From Acorus gramineus (taxonomy: Eukaryota; Streptophyta; Magnoliopsida; Acorales; Acoraceae): 64,000 bases of DNA. Of the stretch, positions 47,701-60,727 are shown piece after piece. The stretch covers positions 10,084,618 through 10,148,617 of the forward strand of contig JAUJYN010000012.1 of the NCBI GenBank assembly GCA_030737835.1, read 5' to 3'. Below the pieces are notes generated by a model, which searched no databases, was not told the DNA's origin, and worked only from the letters and a program-made list of their open reading frames with translations. A program made the position numbers and the translations under genes. Numbering within the stretch: the stretch's first letter is position 1; each line of letters begins with the position of its first letter.

Positions 47701-50700
47701 TGAACATACCAGCTCCAGTTATTCCTATCTATGCAAATCGTAGACGCTTCAACATAAAACCCTTCGTGCACTACAATGGACCCCACTGGCAAATGGTAAC
47801 AATTCGAGTTCTAGGATGAACTGTTCCCAAAGCAGAGATGATGATGCAATCCATCCTTAACATAGCACGCGAGTGAAGGAGAAGGCATCACGAGAAGCGA
47901 TGTTTTTAAAGGAAGATAGGCTGGTGAATAGCAGATGACTACCCTCAGGATATTCAGATACCAGGCGTCGACCAACCAGGGAGTCCATGGACCTAAAATT
48001 CGGGTATTTTATCATCAAAACAAACAAAATATTGTGGTTGTCAACCTTTAACCATCGATACATTCTTCCTTTAACCATCGACTCTCGACAAATTAGTCAA
48101 CTGTGACAAACTTTATCTTTTCTCACTGACCTTAAATCAGTTTAAGAGGGCCCAAAAGTAGGATTCATTGATGGATGGAAAAGGAATGAATTTTTATTTT
48201 TATTTATATATGTAGTTGTCTAAAGAAGCTTCAAAGCTCCCACAACTTATGTTTTGTTGTTCTTATTGAATATCAGTGAGAATTCTAGACTCCTGTTCCT
48301 CTCTCTTTCTGTGTTCTATCTCTCATCACGGTTCCCACTTGTATGACCTGCATCAGATAGGGAAAGAGAAGAGGTGATGAAATAAAAGAAAAAAGTGCCT
48401 CAATAGTCTTTTAATTATCATAAAAATAAACTAAAATTATCCCAAATATTGAATATTGACTTGAAAAAAATTGCTAGAAAATTCTCTAATTAAAATGATA
48501 ACAAAACTCCTAAACAACTCAAATCCTAACAACTCAATATAAATCTAACAGCTACAACTGTGTCTAAACTATATATGGATCTGACGAATGATTCCCATCA
48601 GGGGAGACCAGGTCATTTCTGTTTTCATTGATCATTCTGTTCAAATGGACCTGAGATGATCAGAAATTAGACTATTCACGTCTGAGGATGTTAGTGTATC
48701 TCACGGTATATATAATGTGAGAACAATGATTGGCGTTAAAGAGTAAATCTTGGAGTCATGATGTGAAAATACATTTTTCATATAAAGTTTCATGCATTTA
48801 ATATTATAATTGTCTAGTAGACAACACATACGTAGTTGGGCGAGCACTAGGTAGGAGGACATTCTATTGACTTCACTAAGTATGGGTTGGATGTCTTTCA
48901 CAAACAGAGGCTGGCAAATAAACAAGAACACTATTACTTTTTATGATCTATTGCAGAATCAGTCAACACCAAGCCCCTGAAACCCTAATGTATTACCATT
49001 TGACACAGAGAGAGATGGATTTTAGATACAACCGTGAGAGCTTTTGTTTCATTCAACTTTTATTTCATTGGTGTTGATCCACCAATGAATCGACCGAAAG
49101 ATGGTGTGCTGCATCAGAGATGGAACAGATATGTTTTCATCTGGAAGGGTGACAGCATTGATTTGATCATCAATTTGATTATCGTGATATTCACCGTCCA
49201 TTTGCAGAGCACCCCACCATGACAGTAATACGGGGCTCAATTCATTTATGCTACTTTATAATGTGTAAGATTGTGTAGTTATTTCATAACATTTTATGAT
49301 TTGCAGTTAGCCCCCTTCAAAAAGAAGTTTGCATATCAATCCCTACACAATTTAGCAAAAAGTTTTTTATGCAGTTACTGGAAGATATCCTAGGGATGGC
49401 AGAGAAAGTAAATGGAGTATCATGGCTTCCTAGACCTAGACTTTTCTTTAAAGTTTTGCCATAATTGACTCAAACAAAGAACACCCAGTTCACCCTGTTC
49501 TCATTGTGAAATATGATGAAATCTGGGGACCTAAAATTTCCTTGAAGGTGTAGGGTGTTACATGGACATATGGAAGGAGATTAATGACCAAGGCATATAG
49601 ATCAAAATAGGCAACGGAGGAGTCTACCACATATGCTCCTTGCAGCAATGACAGTAAGTCTGTGGAACATCTTTGCTGTTGCCTTTTTGCAAAAGAATGT
49701 AGTGTACTTTGGGAAGGCCGTGTGTATGAACTTTTTTTTTTTTTTTTGCAGCCTAGATGGTGTTTGGGAAGCGGTAAAGAACGTGAAGAAAAAAGGAGAT
49801 AGGAACGCTAAGAACAAAGGTGTCCCAAATTCTAGTTCCCGCCAACTGCCGGATTATTTGGGTTACAAGGAATGATGCACTCTCCAAAAGCAGCAATCCT
49901 CATATTAAGAACATCAGGGAGAGAAAAATCGGGGAGTCTAATTATGCGGGGGCTCAAAGCGTGGGTTTTGTTCAGAGCTGATTGGAGATCACGGTTTAGC
50001 ATCCAGGGCTGCATTGATTTGTTCTTGGTTTTGTTGGCTCACCTACTGTTCTTGTCTCATCTCTTGTTTTCTTCTGTTTTGAAATTGCACTACAATTTTA
50101 TCAATAACATGTTGTGATAGGTTTCCTACCAGTTGTTTAAAAAAAAGTCCTCAAAACACATCCATGTACAGTACCCTAGTACGCTCATGTCAATTAGGCC
50201 TCACTTTGACTCACCTAGGCAGCTAAGCACCCAACCAGTACCCAGGCTCATGTAGAGACACCTATTATTATAGTGTAACATGTTGTGATAGGTTTCCTAC
50301 CAGTTGTTTAAAAAAAAAGTCCTCAAAACACATCCATGTACAGTACCCTAGTACACTCATGTCAATTAAACCTCACCTTGACTCACCTAGGCAGCTAAGG
50401 ACCCAGCCAGTACCCAGGCTCATGTAGAGACACCTAAGATTATAGTGGATTAAACATAGTGCAAATATGTGCTTATTGTAAGACATTAAAAATGTAGAGA
50501 GATAGATGAAACAAAGGTAATAAAAGACCAACACCCAGAGTGATTCTGCATATAGCAAAGTGTTGGGAAGGGAGAGACTGGATACGAACCTAAACTTCAA
50601 TTTTTTTCTTTCACAAAATGGCTGCTCTCGGAGTTCAAACCCAAAATTTTGTTCTGTTACACTATACACTTAATGTTGTTCAATACACCAGACAACTAAA

Positions 50701-53700
50701 TTTTGATAATTAAGAAATCTTCCACAAATAAACATTATAGGGAGAATGGGAATGTAGAGAAAGAACCATTCATATTGATGATAGGAACAATTCCTTCTCT
50801 AGAGATATAGCCAAAAGGAATATAGAGAGAAAAGAACATTGGAGAGAGGAAAAGGGATGTGGATAGAGAGTATAAAGGAGGGAAAGTGGTCGAGAGATAG
50901 TTAATGCCACCTCACAAGAACTTAAAATTCAAATCAGCATCAAGGAGAAGATAATAGGTAACATTTAGAAACTAATGCATATTTGTTACCATGCTTTCTT
51001 ACTAGTTTATTATCTGTATGAAAAATTTGAATTTAAAAATATAAGCATAATATCATAATTTTATGAAAGTGAATTTATGTAGAACGCATAGTGAACATAC
51101 TATGCATATTTGAAACCAATAAATTTGCATGACAATAAAGTCCAACATACATCAACGTAATAAAATTTAAATGATTACTGAAATACTTAACAGAAACAAC
51201 ATCAGTAATCTTTGAAACTATATGGTAACATTGAAAATTACTAGAAATATGAGATATTTAATGAATTCTGCAAATTGGAGAAATATAAGATATTAAATGA
51301 GTCCAACATACATCTTTTGCTGGAAAACCTTCGACGTTGGTGTTTACGCTGGACGTAACTGCTTCAAGTTTCATTGACAATAACTGCAAATTCAGCATGA
51401 TACATAATTATATAATTAAAAAGTCTAGAAAATATTAAAATTTCAAAAATTATAAATGATAATGCAACCATACCTCAACCTGACGCTGTAGTGATTGGAT
51501 GTAGTTGATTATTTCATCAAGGACCAAAGCTTTTCCAATCACCTGCTTACAAAAAACTTTATGTCATATATTTATGCAAGATATGTGGAGAAATTTTCAG
51601 AGAGCGTTAAATAAAAGTCAGAGATAAAACACTGATTATATGCATGGATTTTTTTTTATATTCCTGGCTTTTAAGCAATGAAAATCCTTTTTGTGGATGA
51701 GATTTTTTCAAATAATTTTTTTTTTCCCCAAAAGGTTACAAGCCCAGATCACATATTTTATGTATGATACAATCAGAAATTGATCAGACAATGGAAAATT
51801 ACCTTGTTACACCCAGGAACCAGGTCCTGAAGAATTTTCATTCGCTCGCTGATTTTTTCTCTCCTCGCCTGTCAAGAATTGGAGTTGTGTTAAAACAACC
51901 ATGTCAGATTTGCGGATTTGATGAGGACTGGATTTATGTGCTCACATGGTTCCACAATAATGAATCACAAATTACTTTTTGAAGAGAAGATTGGTGTTTC
52001 ATATTAAGAATGTCACCCCTCGAACAAAATGGAGACAAGGGATCTCCGAGAAGAAAAACTATAATTACTAGCAATATGACTCCTGGCATTCAGTTTTTGT
52101 GATGTTGTATAATGACATCAATGCTTAACATATGAATCCAAACCATATCACATGAAAACAAAATAACTTACTCTTTCAGCGAGGCTATGACTATCGGTGG
52201 CCTGACCCCTTCTTGCTCTCACATGAATGTAGTCCTGTTTAGGAGGCTCCACTGGCTGCAAGCTCTGTTCAGCCAGCTTTTTACCGAGCCCTGTACTTGC
52301 TGCAACCTCCTTTTTCAAATTTCCACTCTCTCCTTTTTCAACCTTAAGGCGCTTCATGTCACAATCAGTCTGCCAAGAGTGAAATTACAGCTAAGAGTTG
52401 CAATGATAGATAACAAAATTAAGTTTCATCTCAAATACTGCCAGATAATCCTTCACTCATATCCCTATACAAAATAACAAGAATCATGTGCTTCTTCCAT
52501 TATCCCCACTTCAGCATTTTACTAATTGAAATCTACAAAGAAACTCTCCATTTTAAAGGTTTGAATATCATTCATATAGTTCCGTGTGCGTTGCATGAGA
52601 GGGTTTCAGTCACACTTGCCGTAGAGTGTTCTACAGAGGGTGTGACTTTGGGTGGGTGGTGTTTGGATGTAGGTTGTAATTTCCTTTTGGGCGTCCTTCC
52701 CTATTTATAAAATTGAGGGCGAAAGCCTACCATTATCCTCAAAAAAAAAAAAAAAAGGTTTGAATATTATAAGATGTTGCAACTTGATATTAATAAAAAC
52801 TCCAATCCAATGAATGACAGAAATTGGAGATAAAAAAATTTCATTAGTATTAAGATGTCTACTTGAAATTCAACCTGAATATTAATTTTGGAAAAATTTC
52901 CAACTCTGAGACATACATATGAATTTGGCCCAATGAAATTTCCCAAGTGAGGAAATATTTAAATATCCAAGGTTTCAAAATCCCTTGTTTTACCAGCCTG
53001 TTTATCTTTCTCCAACTCAATAATCTTGAGGGTTATGCTGAGAATGTCCCTAATCAAGAGAAAGAAAACCAGGTAAAACCATCTCTTCTCAAGTTTCAGA
53101 TAATAGCATGCCTCTTAAGTGGTGACACAGAGAAGATATTTTGAATTACCACTTTCCCTTGCTGAAATTACAGACACTAGAAAAACGGTATTTCACATTA
53201 ATGAATGCATTTCTATTTATTTTTCAATGTGAATTATATATTAGTAATAGAATGAGGAAAATCAGGAAAAAAAAATCAGGAAAAAAAAATTGATGAAAAA
53301 AATAGAATGAGAAAAATTGAAAAAAATAAATAAATAACATGCATCCAGTGAACGGTGAGTTATCCAAAATGTAGTCATTGATTCAAAACAATTTCCATCA
53401 GTCAGCAATGGAAGCCTTCATCCAACATCATATGAAGATAAATGGACATCCAAACATAGGTACTTATTTCTTTGTGTCATCTCCCTTTTCTTTTGTTTAT
53501 CTAATGTGGAATCGTACCCCAAAATTTTTAACAAATTTTGGGAGTAGGATCCTACCAGTTCCTCAAAAAATAATTACGCTTCATTTATAGTAACCCAATA
53601 TGGGCCAATAAAAATCGATATGTATCAGACTGAATAAAAGTTCACGCTGTATAAGCCAAGAACATGACACCTAAGTAACTTCTGATATACAAGCACATGT

Positions 53701-54749
53701 TGTCCGAGACAACACCATAAATGGGGGTACTTTAATCCCTATCTTCAATAACTTGGTATGAATAATTTTGAATCATGAGATCCCACATAACTGACAATAA
53801 TGTATGAAACCATTTTTAAAATAAATGGAGCTATCTCTAGGAAAATGCTTTGTTACTTTATCTCCAACATGATAAAATGAAGGCTTTTGACAAATTTACT
53901 TGCAACTCATTGATGAAAAGTGGATATGAGCAGTGTTTAAAAGTGCAGTGCGGACAGCATATAGTGCCAGTCAAGGGAGTGTTTCAGTTTTGGGTATTGT
54001 GCAGATAACTCATCTGTTTTTTCTTTTGTTTCTCTTGGGAAGTTTTGTACATATACTGATATACCATGATTTATTGACATCTAGATTGTATGTTCCCGGT
54101 TTTGCACAGAAAAAAAAAAGGGGGGGGGGGGGGGGGGGGGGGGGGACTATGCTACTCTCTAACCTCTTGTAGAATTAAATCGCACAATATGAATATTTTG
54201 AAGGCCTTTCTGAACTGAATAATTTGGTTAAACGGATCAGTCAAATACAAATTAAAAAAAATAGCATCACTCAGACTTCATTCATACTTGAGAAAGATCA
54301 AGAAAGTTCAACTCTAACACCCATTTTCATAAAAGTTACTCTTCCATAAATAATTAAAGTTATTCCTCGCTAATACCACTCTATAACCTAGGCACTATGC
54401 AATAAAGCTAAAAAAAATCAAGAAAGATAAGAGACTAAGCAGATAGAGAGTGAGAGAGATCAACCATATCATTGGCGCTGCTGGTGGAGACGACCTTGGA
54501 CTCATCCTCATATGGGTCCCTCCGTTTCAACCATCTATGACTCTTGCTCTGCTCCGTGACCGTCGATTCTTCAATGGAGCCATCACGGTTGCTCCCAGCC
54601 TCAGCCGGGCAAGAACCGCCTCGCCGTGCGAAATCCCCCTCTTGAACCCCCAGAATCCCGGACGAGTCGCGGAAGGAAGGCCAAACCTCGACTAGATTGT
54701 ACGGAGAAGGGGAAGGGGGGCTCGCATTCATCAGCTGCGGCGGATCCAT
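44790..54749 (-). CDS. bHLH transcription factor, bHLH79-like, six exons
   Basis: Exons, minus strand: 54749-54465, 52369-52172, 51868-51803, 51542-51474, 51383-51312 and 44921-44790; all joints phase 0 and GT-AG; 822 bp, 273 residues. The N-terminus starts [10 protein letters not shown]. The plant group XII signature [19 protein letters not shown] runs into the basic region [15 protein letters not shown] (His, Glu and Arg for E-box contact), helix 1 [13 protein letters not shown], loop VIGKAL and helix 2 [20 protein letters not shown], spread over exons 2 to 5. The C-terminus [15 protein letters not shown] closes the family. Relatives (HBI1, CIB, BEE) act in nuclear control of growth and cell elongation. 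An upstream in-frame ATG at 54809 would add 20 residues, but family members start MDPP. The last intron of 6.4 kb carries a Ty3/gypsy fossil, a LINE piece, a minisatellite and two tandem duplications. Confidence 0.94.
45653..45948. repeat. Tandem duplication, 154-bp unit
   Basis: Copies at 45653-45806 and 45807-45948 are identical or nearly so over at least 135 bp (from TACATCAAAAGATTACCC to AAATCTAACATCA). In the last intron of the bHLH gene. Confidence 0.9.
46927..47215. repeat. Degenerate minisatellite, about 50-bp unit
   Basis: Five to six units with the consensus CCTTGGGTGTGAAGAAGTGG, then GGGCCGATGGTTAG, then TTCATGTAGT. Units vary in length (44-52 bp). Non-coding, in the last bHLH intron. 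Confidence 0.65.
47380..48370 (+). mobile_element. Ty3/gypsy fossil with 3' LTR-like tail
   Basis: Translated blocks [12 protein letters not shown], then [15 protein letters not shown], then [19 protein letters not shown] and [11 protein letters not shown] are those of the integrase core end and C-terminal part of Ty3/gypsy polyproteins, in order on the plus strand. A non-coding tail from about 48140 to 48370 resembles an LTR. The copy is partial and broken in several places and looks old. Confidence 0.65.
49620..50150 (+). mobile_element. LINE 3' part
   Basis: Plus-strand blocks [11 protein letters not shown] and [14 protein letters not shown]-type residues match the zinc-binding end of plant L1 ORF2; the segment then runs through a T-rich 3' untranslated part to TTTCCTACCAGTTG and a short A run near 50150. 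It is interrupted by a T16 tract at 49732-49747. Confidence 0.5.
50105..50447. repeat. Tandem duplication, 171-bp unit
   Basis: Copies at 50105-50275 and 50276-50447 start TAACATGTTGTGATAGG and differ at about seven places. The first copy includes the end of the LINE piece, so the LINE insertion came before the duplication. Confidence 0.88.
51990..52070 (-). mobile_element. Short LINE 3'-end fragment
   Basis: Shares GGAGATCCCTTGTCTCC (minus strand) with 9731-9750 and runs to CTTCTCTTCAAAAAG. In intron 2 side of the bHLH gene (between exons at 52172 and 51868). Short and old. Confidence 0.35.
52590..52757 (+). mobile_element. Retroposon 3' end with A16 tail
   Basis: GGGCGTCCTTCCCTATTTAT, AAATTGAGGGCGAAAGCC, then CTCAAAAAAA with a run of about 16 A (52741-52757). 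The pattern is that of a LINE 3' untranslated end in the sense orientation, in intron 1 of the bHLH gene. No coding part. Confidence 0.45.
54120..54145. repeat. G26 homopolymer
   Basis: A run of 26 G after an A run, in intron 1 of the bHLH gene (C run in the sense transcript). Length may be uncertain in the assembly. Confidence 0.9.
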
Positions 54750-56150
54750 AACACCCAAAAAAAATCCCAAAAGGAACCTCACATTTTCTCTGTCGAAGCT
54801 CTCTCTCACTCTCTGATTTTAGACTAATAAAATAGAGAAGCTTGTTTGAGTTAGGGATTTCAAGCTGAATCAACTGATCGAGTTGAGAAAAGGGGAGTGA
54901 GTTCAAAGTTCGGGAATTTGGGTACATTCAGTGAATGGGAGTTCAAAAATGAAGGAAAGAGGGTGAAACAAAAGAAGAAGAAAAAAAAAAAAACAAAGGG
55001 AAGAAGAAAGAGTTTTATTAAAAATAATAAATAAATAGAAAAAAAAATATCTAAATTTTTTTTTTCAAAAATTAGAAATAACCAAATCAGATTTTTTTTA
55101 AAATTATATAAAAAAAATCTTAACTCATAATTTTAAAAATTAAAAAGACTATCATGCGCTTTTGAAATTTTTAAATTCTTTCTAATCATATTTAAAACTT
55201 TTTATAAATATCATCTAAATGAAAAATAATATTAATATAAAAAATTAATTTTACTTGAGAGTGATTTATGTGTTATTAAATTTTTTAAGCATGCTATAAA
55301 AAATGTTAAAATTGTCATCCACAAATTTACAAATAAAATTTTGGATTTTTCTTAACTTTTTAAAGTTTTTTTCAATTTTTTTTATTATTTATATTTTATA
55401 AATGTCTTGCATAAGGAATTTCTTTGTATAATATTAAACATATATAAGTGTCCTAAAAAACTTTAAAAATTTTACAATATCTACTAATAATTTTATAACA
55501 AATTTTTTAAATCTTTTACATTTTAAATCTTAATGGTGTATTTAGATACACAAAAATTAACAATAAACTTTATGCACGAATTTAAAAAATATTTTATCAG
55601 TTATTGATATGTTTAATTAGGGAGTTAGATAATTAAATATATGTAATGATGTTTAAATAGTAAATAACATAAGGGTAGTCAAGTCATTGTGCTTTCTAAA
55701 ATTGTGAAACAAGATTCTTTTAGATATAATTTTAAAAAGTGATTATTTGAGTATTTCTAACTTTTAAAAGATTTTTTTGAATATTTTCCCTAAATACAAA
55801 ATGTGTGATTTTAGTTTAATGAGCCAATTATATTAGAGTGGTATTTATTCAAATAGGAGTATTGTGAATATGGTGAATGTCCATCACCAATCTAACCCAT
55901 AACCTCACCATTTTAACTCCCAAACCACCACCTCTTTTTTTCTTTTCTTTTTTCAAAGGAACAGTAGATAATCCCTCGATTTTATTAAAACAAACCGAAG
56001 TTACAAAAGTCCTAAGAGGACATACAGAAGGGGAAAAAAAAGAAAGAGATGGAGTAGGGGGGAAAACATATAAAAGCACCGGGTAAAAAAAATTCTAGAT
56101 AACCCCAAAGCCACACCCACACCACATTTCAGGCTCTCACGCCATGATTC
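54750..56150. other. bHLH promoter side and A+T-rich spacer
   Basis: The bHLH 5' leader and promoter lie at 54750-55000. From 55000 to 55840 the sequence is more than 75 percent A+T with no frame. 55920-56090 has a purine/pyrimidine-rich patch similar in style to the LINE 3' ends, not assigned. Confidence 0.35.
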
Positions 56151-56159
56151 GCAATGACA

Positions 56160-57345
56160 GGTTTTCTAGATAAAGTAGACTCTAACTATACGTAGACATA
56201 CCTGGACGGCTGATCAACCAAATCTGCTCGATGGTGGGCTATCATAGCGTTGTCCTTGGGGGATTAGACCTAAGAGTAGTCTAGGGGTTCCTCTATCATG
56301 ACCATCAATCCATTTACGAGCAACACATGTTACCCATTGAGTTCACGTGAGATTTTTTGACTATCTAAATCTGAATGTTCAAACAATAAAAGATTGAAAA
56401 TTAAAAACAATCTTAAAAATGTTTTATGTTGGCTTGTAGACAACATGGACACATTGTGAAATTTTATCCCTCATCCAATGAAAAAAAATATATTCAAATA
56501 GATAAGATGAATGTGGTTGTTCTTAACAGGTGTTTTGTTAACCCTTCTATCAGGTCGAGCACGAGCTTTGACAGGTGTAAAGTAGACTCTAGCTATATGT
56601 GGACATACCCGAACGGCTGATCAACAAAGTTTGCTCGGTGGTGGGTCATCGTAGCGCTGTCCTTGTGGGATTAGACCTGAGACTAGTCTATAGGGGTTCT
56701 TCTATCATGACCGTCAATTCATTTACTAGCGACATATGTCACCCATTGGGTTCACGTGGGATTTTTTGACTCATCTAAATATGAATGCTCAAGCAATGAA
56801 AAATTGAAAATTAAAAACAATCTTAAAAGTGTTTTATGTTGGCATTGTGGACAACATGGACACATTGTGAAATTTTATCCCTCATCCAATGAGAAAAATA
56901 TATTCAAATGGATAAGATGAATGTGGCTGTTCCTAATAGGTGTTCTGTTAACCCTTCTATCGGGTCTAGCATGAGCTTTGACAGAGTGTTCTAGATAAAG
57001 TAGACTCTAGCTATATGTGGATATACCCGACAGTTGATCAACAAAGTCTGCTAGGTGATGGGCCATTGTAGCGCTGTCCTTGGGGGATTAGACTTGAGAC
57101 TAGTCTAGGGGTTCTTCTATCATGACCATCAATCCATTTACGAGCGCCACATGTCACCCATTGAATTCATGTGGGATTTTCTGACTCATCTAAATCTGAA
57201 TGCTCAAACAATGAAAGATTAAAATTAAAAACAATCTTAAAAATGTTTTATGTTGGCATTGTGGACAACATGGACACACTGTGAAATTTTATCCCTCATT
57301 CAATGAAAAAAATATATTCACATCGATAAGATGAATGTGGCTGTT
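56160..57345 (+). repeat. Three tandem copies of a 410-bp segment with a gag-like zinc knuckle
   Basis: The landmark AAAGTAGACTCT occurs at 56172, 56579 and 56998 (offsets 407 and 419). Each unit holds TCATGACCRTCAATYCATTT, AACAATCTTAAAAATGTTTT and a block coding for CWHCGQHGHI-like residues, reminiscent of the CCHC knuckle of Ty1/copia Gag. The array is a fossil; divergence between units is around 10 percent. Confidence 0.75.
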
Positions 57346-59504
57346 CCTAAGGATAGGATAGGTTTCTATGAAGAAAATATTTTGAACAATGAAGTATCAT
57401 TTAAAAGACAAAAATCATTCCGTTCCTCTTCAAAAAAAATTTAAAAAATTACATAATGTTAAGGAAATAAAATTATTACAATGTTGGGTGAATATGACCT
57501 AGTTTTGTGTTGCAACAAATGTGATGAGCATTGTGACATTCTACTAATATGCCTACCTTTATTTGGATAGTGACATAAACAATTTCGGAAAGATAACTCT
57601 TTCAATATAAATAAGGAATAAGTCATTTTTTGTTTGGTTTTGTTTTTAATTATTATCATTAGAAAATGTAATAAGGACGTTTTTGGGTTTAGTTAAGTAT
57701 GGATAAGTTATGTATAAAATGTGAATAAGAATATTTGAAATATGAAAATGATTTCACATGTGGACCTACCTTAGATTATTGGAATAGATTAAGTGAAATA
57801 ACATAATTCTACAGTGACCTAAAATATAAATACCAGTTTATTCTGACATATTCTGACATAACTTTAGATCTAGTCACTTCCAGCTCTATTCCTATTTGAA
57901 TTTTAGTTGAAATGTTCCAAAGATGGGATGTGATGTATTTGGATTCTTTAAAAACTTGTTGGGTTGGGTTTGGGGCAGATTCAATTAAATCCGTCTTGAC
58001 TTTGGGATAAGAATTCATTAACAGCTTTGGGATTGTGATTGATCAAACCTGTTCCAGTCCACTCCATTGTCATCTTTAATTGCAAATTTTTTACAAAGTC
58101 AAATACAAAAATAATGCCAAGAGTACAAACTAGACCAGTAAATGAATGGTAAATTGACTGTGACATTCTACAATTCATTCCAAAAAAAAAAAAGAATCAA
58201 ACTCTATTTTGACCCGATCGTTCATATGATGTTCTTCATCTTTCAAAGAAGTATTGTAGATTTCTAGATAAGCCAGTCTAGAAAATATTTCTGACAATTT
58301 AAAAAATCAATCAAAATTTTTTTCAATTAAAATAAGCAGCTGTGGATAGGTTTATGCCTACGGGCCTATTCTTTCAGAGGAAAGGTCCTACCTAATCTTC
58401 TTTCCTAGAAGATTCGTTCAGCTTGTGCTTTTGGATTGGATAGTGGACACACCACACCATGGTGGTTCATAAATAATGGACCCTACACGTAGTAAAAAGA
58501 AGAAAAAAGAAAAGAAAAACCAGTAAGTTAGTGTCAACTTCATACAATAGTCCCTAACGCCATCCCACATATGTAATATTAGGGTCCCGCTTGGATCCGT
58601 GGTGGGGTTGATTATGTGACAGATCCAAATAAAAATTCACTCATTGACCCAACTATGATATGCTAGCTGGAAAAGTCTATGGCAGCGAGACGATCTCAAT
58701 CCCATTCATGAAGGTGAACGTTTTCTTCTTCAATGTAATTTTGTATCCTATAATAACTCATGAATAACACAATTGAAAATAAATCACAAATGCAAGTCTC
58801 AATCATTTCATGCTCGATTATGGGAAAATTTCCACACAATTGATGAATTTTCAAGGTGATCTTCATTGTTACTATTTCAATCATGTTTTATTAACAAGAC
58901 TTATTAGAAAAGCCATATAATTGGAAGCAAACGGATATTAATACATTAGATAGACCAGACGCGATTACAAATGAATGATATGAAGCGTTAGCAATTTTTG
59001 TAGGGCTAAATCTCTGGAGACCCTCATTCTAAAGAAAAAAAATCTTTCGAGACCCACAATGTCACAACAACAATGATTAAATCCCAATATGCAATTGTGG
59101 ACTAAATATTTTCCATATTCATTTCTTTATAAACTCTTGCTGGTCCATCACTCCATTGTTATCAATGAAGGTTTACAAACTAATCATGCGCAAAGCTCAA
59201 TGGTGCAAAGTGACTAACACATTTCTAGAGAGATGGAATTGTAAGATGCAGTCTAGAAAATAAAAAAAAAATAGATTCAGCTGCTGGTAGGAATAAAACT
59301 CAAAGATCTCAAAATGACATGAATTTTGACGTGGATTCGTGGAAGTGCATTTAGTAGAGTAATTAAATAAGTATGGTAATAATTGAGAGTTGTTTATTTT
59401 TTTTACAAATAGCTGAATTGATTGCTATCAATTCTGACTTATTTATTTGTGGGATCTCAAATTAAGTGTTTATTATACTCGTTTAATATTTTCTATTTAT
59501 AGTT
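57346..59504. other. Intergenic, nothing coding
   Basis: No supported gene. A sequence starting TTAGGGTCCCGCTTGGATCC at 58580 looks like one end of a MITE of the 22851 type, without a visible partner. The rest is A+T-rich. Confidence 0.35.
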
Positions 59505-60335
59505 TTTTTCTAACTCCAATTCTAGTTCATGCATGTTGTAATTTTAAAAATTAATACTCATCTAATGAAGTATGTTTTTACAAAAATGAATTATATACTT
59601 TAAATAATTACATGAATTCATTTATAAAAATATAAATTTTTTAACGAGGCATGTACCTCACCCATGTAAGCATACGACACAATTGAGGTATATGAGATTG
59701 AAATTGAAATTGAGAAAAAAATTGTGTCACAATTCTATTCTTTCCTTGATCGTTTGCTTGGGCGTGTACTCTTTTATATTTTGAAGTGTTGTTATACTCG
59801 ATCTTTTTTACAGTCCCAGATACAGTTTTCATATACTTCGTCAACTCCGTATACTCATCATAATGATTAACGAGATATGCATCTCATTAGAAAATTTTTC
59901 ATATTTTTTATAAATGACACAATTCAATTTATTAAAATATGCATTTCACTTTTTATATATATATATATATGATTTTTTAAAAATAAAAACATATGGAGAC
60001 TACATGTGATCGAAAAAATATACTGAATGTAACATTATCCTTCTATTTAATACAAAGAAATGGCTGACCCACCAAGTTTACATAAAAAGAAGGGCACTAT
60101 TAGACTCAATTGTTTTTTACATTTCAAAATATAGTCCTATATACTTCGTTGTATTAAATTTTTTCGTATGCTTATTAAAAAAATGAATTCGTTCAAATAG
60201 AAATAAAGAGATATATATTTTTTATCCAATCATATATATATATATATATATATAATTAAATAATGATATTTATTATTTAAAAAACATAAAAATAAATATG
60301 ATATGAGTTTAGACCGTAAATGATTGAGTTTATGA
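59505..60335. mobile_element. Cluster of foldback MITE copies
   Basis: One fairly whole copy at about 59782-60043 (ends GAAGTGTTGTTATACTC and GAATGTAACATTATCCTTC) is flanked by partial copies at about 59510-59735 and 60090-60335. All share RTGAGGTATATACCTCAT-type inner arms and the end motif seen at 36804 and 43872. A (TA)n run sits at 60228-60252. Confidence 0.55.
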
Positions 60336-60727
60336 CATTTTCACAAAAACTAAAAAAAAATTTCTATCCTTAGAAAACTGATCAACAAAAAACTTGAATT
60401 TTGATTTTTTTTTTTTTAAAAAAACTCTTAAATCTGTCCGTTGTGTCCAACGCCCATAAATCCATTATGTCTGAAGACACCCTAATCCCCCTCTCACATT
60501 GTCCTCTGAGGACCCCAAATCCCAACACCCCTCTCCACTGCCGCCGCCACCGCGAATACCACCACCACCAACATCACCATCTCTGACAACCCCGCATCAC
60601 CATCTCCTCCTCCTCTGAACACCCACCCCCAAATCCCAATCACCATCACCAACATCGATACTTCCGCCATCTCTGAAGTGGTTCTGTTACGGCTCGTGGT
60701 CCCAGGCACCGGGGATTCGCCGGAGAT

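Noticed and set aside
54750-54809. Upstream ATG adding 20 residues to the bHLH protein
   Set aside because: Family members begin at MDPP, and the extra residues show no similarity; kept only as an alternative.
54435-54927. Second minus-strand frame of 108 codons overlapping bHLH exon 1
   Set aside because: Different frame of a supported exon, no family match.
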